A DNA stretch of 64,000 bases from contig MU006224.1 of NCBI GenBank assembly GCA_010093685.1, forward strand, positions 774,476 through 838,475. The letters are read 5' to 3'. A model generated the notes under the pieces. It ran no database searches, had not been told where the DNA came from, and saw only the letters and a list, made by a program, of their open reading frames with translations. A program made the position numbers and the translations under genes. The DNA comes from Ophiobolus disseminans. Its lineage: Eukaryota > Ascomycota > Dothideomycetes > Pleosporales > Phaeosphaeriaceae. Positions 56,956-64,000 of the stretch are shown in pieces (positions within the stretch are counted from its first letter, which is position 1; each line of letters opens with the position of its first letter).

Positions 56956-57873
56956 ATGCTGTCTAAGAAGTCGACGCTATTGTTTCCATCCTATGCTAAC
57001 CTCAGTCCCCTCTACTATACCAACGTCTCTGCACCCCAGCCGTGCGGAAAGTCATGCCGTCATACTTTCTCGCAGCAATATGTCGCACGACACACTCGAA
57101 CTTACGCCCAGCACGTCGATGCGCCCTCTCATCGCCATGATCCGGAGCTGCTGCATTGGCCAGAGGCTGTCAGACCGCACCAGACACCCACACCATATCA
57201 AATCCTGAAGTGCAGTAAGGGTGAGCTGTACACCAAGCAGCGGTTCTATGCGCTGGTGAAGCTATACCACCCCGACCGATGTCATGCTTCATCGCCAATA
57301 GCGGGCCTGCCGCTTCATGTCCGCCTCGAGCGCTACCGCATGCTGGTCACAGCAAACGATATCCTCTCTGATATGGAGAAACGCAAGGCATACGACGTAT
57401 GGGGCCACGGATGGGCTGGCCATCATCGCACACCCTCTTCGCCATCCTCTTACGAATGGGAGTATGACCGGCAACGGTGGTCCACGGATCCCCGCAACAA
57501 CGCGACATGGGAGGACTGGGAGCAATGGCGTCACGAGAACGAGGGCGGTGCGGAGGCAGGCGGCAGGACGATCCAGCTGTCTAACTTTGCCTTCATGTCG
57601 CTCATCTTCGCCTTCGTCAGTATAGGCGGGGTCGTGCAGGGGACACGGTTTAGCACGTTCAATAGTTCAGTCATCGAGCGCAGGGACCAGATCCATCGGG
57701 AAGCAAGTACCACCTTGCAACGCAGCAAGAATGCCACTATCAGCGGGGATCGGGAAGAGCGCATACGGACCTTCCTAGATCATAGGGAGTCGCAACTCGC
57801 GGGCGAGGCCTCGTATCAGCGCCTTCTTCCGCCGGCAGAGACCTGTGCACCTGACACAGCGCGAAGACAATAA
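56956..57873 (+). CDS. J-domain protein with a membrane helix, probably mitochondrial
   Basis: Single exon, 305 residues from the ATG at 56956 (MLSKKSTLLFPSYANLSPLY). The N-terminal 60 residues are basic, Ser/Tyr-rich and poor in acidic residues, like a mitochondrial presequence. The J domain is at about 75-150: TPYQILKCSKGELYTKQRFY, ALVKLYHPDRC with the HPD loop, and ANDILSDMEKRKAYDVWGHG. A hydrophobic helix (LSNFAFMSLIFAFVSIGGVV) follows near residue 215, then a charged tail. HPD stimulates Hsp70 ATPase, so it likely recruits Hsp70 to a membrane. The location is inferred. Intact. Confidence 0.82.
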   Translation: MLSKKSTLLFPSYANLSPLYYTNVSAPQPCGKSCRHTFSQQYVARHTRTYAQHVDAPSHRHDPELLHWPEAVRPHQTPTPYQILKCSKGELYTKQRFYALVKLYHPDRCHASSPIAGLPLHVRLERYRMLVTANDILSDMEKRKAYDVWGHGWAGHHRTPSSPSSYEWEYDRQRWSTDPRNNATWEDWEQWRHENEGGAEAGGRTIQLSNFAFMSLIFAFVSIGGVVQGTRFSTFNSSVIERRDQIHREASTTLQRSKNATISGDREERIRTFLDHRESQLAGEASYQRLLPPAETCAPDTARRQ

Positions 57874-58547
57874 TTAAAGAGCACATTTTGGTGCATACGA
57901 TGACTTATTATATCCGGGATCACAATGGCGCTTGGGCGTAAGGTGAAGAGTGTGCCGACTATAGTCGGGATGTACATACATATGAGCACCTGGGTGTGGC
58001 ATATCCCGGGTTTGTCAATGCGCTCAAACGCTACGCAAATTCAACGACATCTCAACAGGATCTTATAAGAGATCCAGAACCATCAGCTGGCCTATTCACA
58101 TGACCTTCAGCTTACAGTGCGAGTGCGGAGAAGGATCATCCTTGGAATACTAATTGCGACGCGCAAACATTCTGAACACTTCTGCATGTTTTGCGCGCTT
58201 GCAACCCCACGCAACAGCAAGAGCCTCAGGCACACAGGCCTCAAACTCCAAACGTTTTCTGCTGTTCGCGTGCCACGTTCTGGGACAGGCCGGAGCGGAG
58301 CCGGTTCCCATGCAAGCAGATTCCGCGAGCCGTTTCAGCTTGGCATCAGCGGCGAATCATGAAATGTACCATATATGTCGCAGTATTATTGCTACACCAC
58401 TACATTTACTGCATGAACGCCACGGCGCCCCAATTTCCAGCTCAATATCCACCAGTCGTTGACGGGTCTCGGGCGCTGGATTGCGATCTGCGCCTCGGTA
58501 GCTGTTGTGGCGAATCTGACCCACTGCACTTTTTTTTTTCTTCAGCT
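57874..58547. other. Intergenic
   Basis: About 670 bp between convergent genes, with a T10 run at 58530. Short frames here carry no recognisable domain. Confidence 0.4.
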
Positions 58548-60455
58548 TTATGCCGCAAAGCCTTTTTTTACGTTGTCGTACGAAGAGTCTGGGTAGAACA
58601 GCCAGTTGGGCTTGGACTCAATGCCTTTGCCATCGGCGCCGGATAGTCTTTTCACAACCTGTGGGAAACTGTCAGCTTCATGCTTCGTCAATCGAACTCA
58701 GAATGCGCACATTACTGACGATGCTTCCCCCGTCAGTCCTGTCGCCACTGACTTCCCACCACATGGCGCCGCCCAGTTTCTCTGCTTGATGTAATCGACC
58801 TTCGTCAGCGCCATCTGTACTGTGTCGAAGCTGATCAGCGTGCCCGTGCTGTTGTCGTAGCTATATGTTGCGTAGGCTTCGTCATCAAAGTACACTTTCG
58901 CGCCCGGGAGTGGCAGATCTTTGAAGTCGTAGACGCCAGCTTCCCATGTCTCTTTTCCAACGCCGTCATAGGCTTGACCCAGACCAGCCGTTTTGGTGAA
59001 TGCCCGGCCGTACAACGGCATGCCAAGATTTAGCTTGGGTGCTGGGACGCCGGCGCTGATGTAATGGTTGACTACGGAGTTGGCGTTGCACGGCGTGGAT
59101 TTGGGGTTGGATTTGCTGGGTGCGAGATTCGATGCGTGTCCGGAGGTCTTGTCCCACGAGCCTGCAAAGTCGTACGCCTGGATATGTCAGCTTGACTGCA
59201 AAGTCCGAGAACCTGGACTGAGACTTACCATGAGATTGACAAAGCCCAAAACCTCCGCAACCTCTCTCAACGGTAAATTCTTATAGTTGTCCGCTCCAGC
59301 CGGTGCCGCAATCGACAATAAGAAGTGCGGCTTGGCTTCCTTCGCATACCCCTTATCCTTCGCCAGGAAATCCGCATACACATCCAACGCCTCTCGAATC
59401 GCCTTCAGCAGCGCAAGGAAATCTTGGCCCTGTAACGGGTCTTGCGGATATTCCCAGTCCACATCAATACCGTCAAAGTCATAATTCTTTATCATATCCA
59501 CACAGCTGTTTGCAAATGTCTTCCGTGCTTCCTCACCCGCGCCCACGGGATCCATATGCTTCTTCTCATTCGTATATGTCCACCCACCGATACTCAGCAG
59601 CATTTTCAAATTGCGGTTCTTTTGCTTCAGTAAGCCAAGCTGCTTCATGGCGCCGTAGACGTTCTTCTCAGAGTGGGACCAGGAGTTGTCGTTGTAGTGG
59701 ATGTCGGTGTCGGCGTAAGTATCGGTGAAGAAGACGGTGCCATCGGGCTTGTTATCGGCGAAGGAGTAGAGGAGGTGCGTTGGCTTGGAGGCAGGTACGT
59801 GTTGAGGGAAGAATTTGCGAGAGTAGATGTCCCAATTGCCAAAGTATGCCACTTCGTGGAAGCCATCGCGGTCTTCGACGTCCGGTTCGGGGATGGGTAT
59901 GTTGGTAGGGTTGGGTGGAGTGTTTGGGTTGGTTGGCGAGACTGTAATGATGGCGTTGGGGCCGTATCCGGTGGGGGTGACCCAGTTGATTTTCTGGTAA
60001 GTACAATGAAGCGGAGAAATATCATGTTTATTTGGCTTACATTTGGATCGCCAAAGGTTTTGGTGGTCGTGTATCGCTCTGGTTTGGATTCTGGGGTCAC
60101 ATCGCTAGGACCGTCGGAGCCGCCATCGCCCTAAGCAATATCAGTAGAAGACCTTGTAGTGTTCATACAGAACATATTCGAATGCTTGCATAGTGCCATA
60201 TATCCTAAGACTATTGTGCACTTACCATCAACTTCGAAAGTTTCTCGATTTGCTTCGCCAACTCATCGAGCCTCTCCTCGACCCAACAGTACCAATTTCA
60301 ATCTTTACTCGACGTCTTATGCGTCTCAGCGAGGACAGTAGTCAAAAGTACGAAGATGGAAAGGCAGAGCCATTGTGCTGCAGGAGCGCACTAGTCGAAT
60401 CGTTAGCGCCATCCGGTCGCGTCTCAGGAATGCCATCTCGACAACTCACCAACAT
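58548..60455 (-). pseudogene. GH18 chitinase gene with two lesions
   Basis: Six exons: 60450-60455 (ATGTTG), 60226-60390, 60041-60130, 59229-59993, 58711-59177 and 58548-58658. They encode a signal peptide (LCAPAAQWLCLSIFVLLTTV), a short charged region, then a GH18 barrel: VAYFGNWDIYSRKFFP, MLLSIGGWTYT, the catalytic motif FDGIDVDWEYP, and MPLYGRAF. Two breaks are visible. TGA at 60298-60300 interrupts exon 2 after THKTSSKD. A missing base near 58780 separates VDYIKQ from the conserved LGGAMWWEVSGD, which lies in another frame; that exon is one base short of a multiple of three in context. Catalytic residues are intact, so decay may be recent. Confidence 0.75.
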
Positions 60456-61065
60456 CTTTTCAACTTCTCAACGAGCGACTTGCGAACAAAACGAGTGACT
60501 TTCCAACGACAGCTCACACCAGACACACCTATTCCCAAGCAGAGTGCGACGTTTTCCGGTTCTTAAAGCCCGCGGTCCATCCCTTTGGTGCGCAGAACAG
60601 CCTCGCTCATCCCTTGATCGCGTGCAGGTGCCATTCCGCAACGGAATCGGTTGACTAGCGACCACGCGTCTATTGTCATTCCTGAGACGGTCTCGCTGAA
60701 AATGGCTGCAACACAGCCATGTGTATGGCTATGCGTGACTCTGAGGTGGCTGTTAAGGTGCAGAGGTATTTGTCGCGACTTGAGTTGCTAAATGCGTGCG
60801 ACGGAAGAGTCAGATGCGTACAATGGAAGAGTCGAATATGGGTATGAATGTCTGAGAAGGGTATGTGTGACTTTGATTTGGACCTTGAATGACTACTTCA
60901 GCTATACCGCTGCGACGCAACGGGCTAGTGTACGCGGTCACCAACTTGGCCCTTTACACGAGCCTTGATCTCCCAGAGCAGCAATTAATGGGGCTCCCCA
61001 TCGAGACATGCCAGGAGTATCGTACCCGCTATCCCCCGAGATTATACCAGCCAGCCCTCGTCTTC
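60456..61065. other. Intergenic
   Basis: About 610 bp upstream of the chitinase gene and downstream of the broken NTPase-like gene. No further feature. Confidence 0.35.
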
Positions 61066-62252
61066 TTACTCGAACCCATGTTCATACACATCCACCAATG
61101 ACGGGCGGTATCTAGACGTACCCGAACAGTTTGTCTCCTCTTCGTATAGCAGTTGGTTGTTTTTCGTCAGCTCAAAATGAGCTGTTCTGCTGGTCAAAAG
61201 TCTTGAGTTTCCTGCGTCCGTCGGTATCGATAGCCGGTTGCGTTCAGCCAACCTGCAGCTCAGATATATGCTCATAGTCGTGCAAGCGAAGAGCAATTTG
61301 ACGCGCGCACTGGCTTCTCTACTAGCAACCGCTTCAAGAAGCGTCTCAACAATCGGCTGAAGCTCAACGTTCCACGGCTCCATTTCGAAAAGCGAGATGC
61401 CATCGATGACGCAGAAGACGACCACGTCGGGCAATTGTTCGATTAATCTCCCGAATAACCGCCCAAGTGTGGACGAGCTGTTGCTTCTGATACCTGCTTT
61501 CCATCGACCGACGTTCATGGAGCCTGTGTCAAATTCGTGCATGGACAGTAGCTGGGATGTGAGGCTTCGGATCATGCCTCTAAGACCGGATTCAGGGTGA
61601 CTCCTGGAATTACGTGTTCCGCAGAAGGAGTGGAGCACGTACACATTTCGCTGATGGCGGAGAGATCCAACAAGCATGCTGCAAAGAAAACTCATGGCGG
61701 GAATTCTGGCCATACCGTCTTCTAGATTGCCGATTACGAGCAGAACATCCGAATTATTGCTCTGGATCCAATGTTTGAATCGAGTTGACTGCAGCACCCA
61801 GTGCATTGCACCCTGGCTACGCGCGTCGCAGGATTGTGCTTAGCGGATGATGAGATCGAGGTCTCTATTCGCTGCACCCGCGTCAGCCAGGGAATGTTGC
61901 AGTTCAAGCTGAGATCTCCTGAGATTAGTCTCTGGACTACTTCTTATGATCGCAGTCTGATAGCGCATGTCTCTCCCTGATCTTGTCAGTACATCACGTC
62001 GCTCACCAATGAAATTCAGCTCACATTCGGCTTGCGCGAGAACACCCCGTAAAAGAGAAGGGAGGTTATCAGTTGCCCGGATGTTTAGCTCCAGCTTCTT
62101 CTCCATCAAATGGGTCACGTCCCTTTGGGAAGTGACGTCGGCCTGGAGACTATGAAGCCCTGTTGCGAACCTTCCTGCTTGGCTGTTCAAAAGCCTTGTC
62201 TGGTCAATGATGGACCCGGCGATTTCATTCGTTTTTGCTAAGCTCGGTTGTC
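61066..62252 (-). pseudogene. STAND/NTPase-like gene fragment, stop-containing and cut by a transposon
   Basis: A single minus-strand frame runs from the transposon edge (LAKTNEIAGSIIDQTRLLNS, no start codon) through a helical region (SLQADVTSQRDVTHLMEKKL), meets TAA at 61840-61842, and continues in the same frame with GAMHWVLQSTRFKHWIQSNN, SDVLLVIGNLEDG, GLRGMIRSLTSQLL and VVVFCVIDGISLFEMEPW. The second part resembles the NTPase core of fungal NACHT-like proteins, which typically begin with an H-W-L/V-x-x-S segment, but no canonical P-loop lysine is visible. The 5' end is lost where the Fot1-like element starts. Family assignment is moderate. Confidence 0.6.
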
Positions 62253-62279
62253 TAGTTTGCGGCCACCCCTAGTTTGCGG

Positions 62280-62335
62280 CCACCGTGCGCGAATGCGGCC
62301 ACCGAGCTCAACACGCGATAACTCAACAACGCCGC
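62280..62335 (+). repeat. Left terminal inverted repeat (inner part)
   Basis: CCACCGTGCGC at 62280 through AACTCAACAACG matches the reverse complement of 63945-64000 over about 50 bp, with about two substitutions and a 3-bp indel. Two direct copies of TAGTTTGCGGCCACC lie at 62253 and 62270. Confidence 0.8.
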
Positions 62336-62342
62336 ACTCAAT

Positions 62343-63944
62343 ATGGATCCCCATGAGGAGGCTCTGCAAGGTGCTATCCGCGATCTCGAATCTGGTGTTT
62401 TTACAAGCCAGAGGGCAGCTGCCAAGGCTTGGGCAGTCCCTCGGACCTCAATCCAGCGCAGGCTACAGGGCAGCGTTCCACACGCGATAGCTCATCAGCA
62501 ACAGCAGCGGTTGACACCTGAACAAGAGTCCTTTATAGTTGACTGGATACTCGAGGAGGATGCGCGATCTCTGCCTCCATCTCATGCGCGCGTACGAGAG
62601 ATGGCGACTCGAATACTGAGGCTTGGCGGCGACTACGAGCCTCTCGGCCAGCGATGGATCTCCTCCTTCCTTACACGTCAACCTCGAGTTGCCAGCATTG
62701 TCGGACGATCGATTGACACCCTAAGAGCTGAGGCTGCGAGTCCTGCTCAGATCCAAGCGTTCCTAGAGCTCTTCCACCGCACTCGAATTGAGCTCAATAT
62801 CAGAGTTGAGGACATATGGAATATGGATGAGACTGGCATTGCACTAGGAGTATGTACCAACTCTCAGGTGATCGCACGAGCTGGCAAGCGCAAGACTTAC
62901 GTCAAAACTCCAGGCGATCGCGAGTGGGTATCAATCCTTGAGACAATCTCAGCTACTGGGCAGAAACTGAGGTGTATGGTCATCTTCAAGGGACAGAGCC
63001 TACAGACAACGTGGTTCCCATCTGAATTAGTGCCAGACTGGTTCTATACTACCTCTCAGAATGGATGGACCTCGCATGAGATAGGATCTGAGTGGCTAAG
63101 GCGCATATTCATCCCAGAAACTCAGCCTAGCGGCAATCAGTGGAGGATGCTCATACTGGACGGCCATGGGTCTCACGTTGATATTGAGTTCATGCTGCTC
63201 TGCCGTCAGCATAGGATATGGACTATATACCTTCCTCCTCACGCCTCTCATATCCTGCAGCCTCTAGACCTGGCTCCTTTTAGCGTACTCAAGTCAGGAT
63301 ATAGATCTGAGATCAGATCTCTATCTGCTCTTGATGACGCAGCTCCTATTAAGAAGGAACGCTTCATATCCGCATATTATCATGCGCGAGAGACAGGCCT
63401 ATCTGAGCGCGTTATTCGAGCTGGTTGGAGAGCTACAGGCATCTGCCCATACAACCCTAGTATAGTCATTCACTCCTCTCAGGTTTCTGCTCGTCCTATC
63501 ACGCCACCTCCTCCTGCACAGGCTGCGCAGCCTCAATCTCCTGCAGATCTATCCTTCTCAACCCCAAAGAGAGCTCAGGATATATATCAAGCTCAGCAGC
63601 AGCTACTGCAATCAGAATCTCTCTCTCGGGGCACCCGTCTAGTGCTTGGCAAGGCAGGCAAGGCTATTTCCCTATCAACTGCGCACTCAGCTCAACTGCA
63701 GGCTGAGAATCAACGTTTGAAATATCAACTAGAGCAACTTCAGAGTAAGCAGACAAGAAAGCGAGTCAGAGTTGATCAGAATGAGCGCTTCAGTAATGCT
63801 GAGAGTATTAAGGCTGCGATGGAAAGAGCAGCAGCTCAAGTTGCGCGCGCATCAACAAAGGAGACTCAGAAAGCTGCAAAGGCTGCAGCAGCTCAAGCTG
63901 CAGCTCGTACTCTAGACTCTATGTGTACAGAGTTTCAAATATAA
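62343..63944 (+). CDS. Fot1/Pogo transposase (DDE)
   Basis: Intact single frame, 533 residues. The N-terminus has a Psq-type helix-turn-helix (FTSQRAAAKAWAVPRTSIQR) and a CENP-B-like DNA-binding domain (RLTPEQESFIVDWILEEDAR, RWISSFLTRQP). The DDE catalytic triad is visible: the Asp of WNMDETG, the Asp of LILDGHGSH, and 36 positions later the Asp of LQPLDLAPF (35 residues between). The C-terminal region is Gln/Ala-rich and could form a coiled coil. No stop or frameshift, so it may be active. It catalyses cut-and-paste transposition at TA sites. Confidence 0.93.
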   Translation: MDPHEEALQGAIRDLESGVFTSQRAAAKAWAVPRTSIQRRLQGSVPHAIAHQQQQRLTPEQESFIVDWILEEDARSLPPSHARVREMATRILRLGGDYEPLGQRWISSFLTRQPRVASIVGRSIDTLRAEAASPAQIQAFLELFHRTRIELNIRVEDIWNMDETGIALGVCTNSQVIARAGKRKTYVKTPGDREWVSILETISATGQKLRCMVIFKGQSLQTTWFPSELVPDWFYTTSQNGWTSHEIGSEWLRRIFIPETQPSGNQWRMLILDGHGSHVDIEFMLLCRQHRIWTIYLPPHASHILQPLDLAPFSVLKSGYRSEIRSLSALDDAAPIKKERFISAYYHARETGLSERVIRAGWRATGICPYNPSIVIHSSQVSARPITPPPPAQAAQPQSPADLSFSTPKRAQDIYQAQQQLLQSESLSRGTRLVLGKAGKAISLSTAHSAQLQAENQRLKYQLEQLQSKQTRKRVRVDQNERFSNAESIKAAMERAAAQVARASTKETQKAAKAAAAQAAARTLDSMCTEFQI

Positions 63945-64000
63945 GCGTTGTTGTTGAGTTATCGCGTGTTGAGCTGGGTGGCCGCATTTGCGCACGGTGG
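63945..64000 (-). repeat. Right terminal inverted repeat (truncated by window)
   Basis: The reverse complement matches the left repeat (CCACCGTGCGCAAATGCGGC versus CCACCGTGCGCGAATGCGGC, then AGCTCAACACGCGATAACTC in both). The last outer bases are outside the window. Confidence 0.8.

Larger units (their letters stand above)
62253..64000 (+). mobile_element. Fot1/Pogo-type DNA transposon (right end beyond window)
   Basis: A transposase gene sits between inverted repeats. The left end at about 62253-62335 contains three copies of GCGGCCACC and begins at a TA dinucleotide (TAGTTTGCGG), consistent with the TA target used by this superfamily. The right repeat at 63945-64000 is its reverse complement and runs off the window edge, so the far terminus and target duplication cannot be checked. 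It inserts into the 5' part of a minus-strand NTPase-like gene. Confidence 0.8.

Overview
This is nuclear DNA of a filamentous ascomycete (Pezizomycotina). The gene set is purely eukaryotic. Introns are about 45-65 bp with GTRNGT donors and CTRAC-like branch sites, and fungal-only families are present (Zn2Cys6 regulator, SAGA Spt7, DUF7025-type AAA ATPase, Fot1/Pogo transposon). I favour Dothideomycetes/Pleosporales, but that is inference. Splice sites were assigned by eye from consensus and frame.

Layout. (1) 0-6 kb is an accessory zone: four BTB/POZ-like genes or remnants (one looks intact, two carry in-frame stops, one has an unresolved frame) and a decayed copy of a small-protein family. 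(2) 6.2-30.2 kb is a conserved core: prefoldin 6 and VPS4 (divergent), karyopherin Kap121/Pse1, a CBS-PB1 tail-anchored protein, ribosomal protein eS26, a VanZ-like membrane protein, SAGA subunit Spt7, an AT-hook protein with repeated exons, a rhomboid protease and the DEAD-box helicase Dhh1. (3) 31.5-34 kb holds three tandem paralogues of an unrecognised small-protein family; its decayed fourth copy is at 4.3-4.8 kb. (4) 34-43.5 kb: AAA ATPase, COG5, the SAM-domain RNA-binding protein Vts1 and a secreted GH16 glucanase. (5) 44.3-51 kb: a frameshifted BTB gene, then an anion-type MFS transporter, a Zn2Cys6 regulator and quinolinate phosphoribosyltransferase, all on the minus strand and possibly a small nicotinate/NAD unit. 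(6) 52-64 kb is accessory again: a protein with a STAND/HeLo-like N-terminus and cysteine-rich tail, a tiny spliced gene, an unknown conserved-looking gene, a membrane J-protein, a GH18 chitinase with a stop and a frameshift, a broken NTPase-like gene, and a full-length Fot1/Pogo transposase between inverted repeats that cuts into that gene.

The core genes serve general cell functions (chaperoning, ESCRT disassembly, nuclear import, translation, transcription, mRNA decay, Golgi tethering) and are not functionally linked to each other. The most unusual signals are the orphan small-protein family, the concentration of broken genes in the accessory blocks, and the transposon-interrupted gene at the right edge. 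No tRNA, rRNA or CRISPR was seen.
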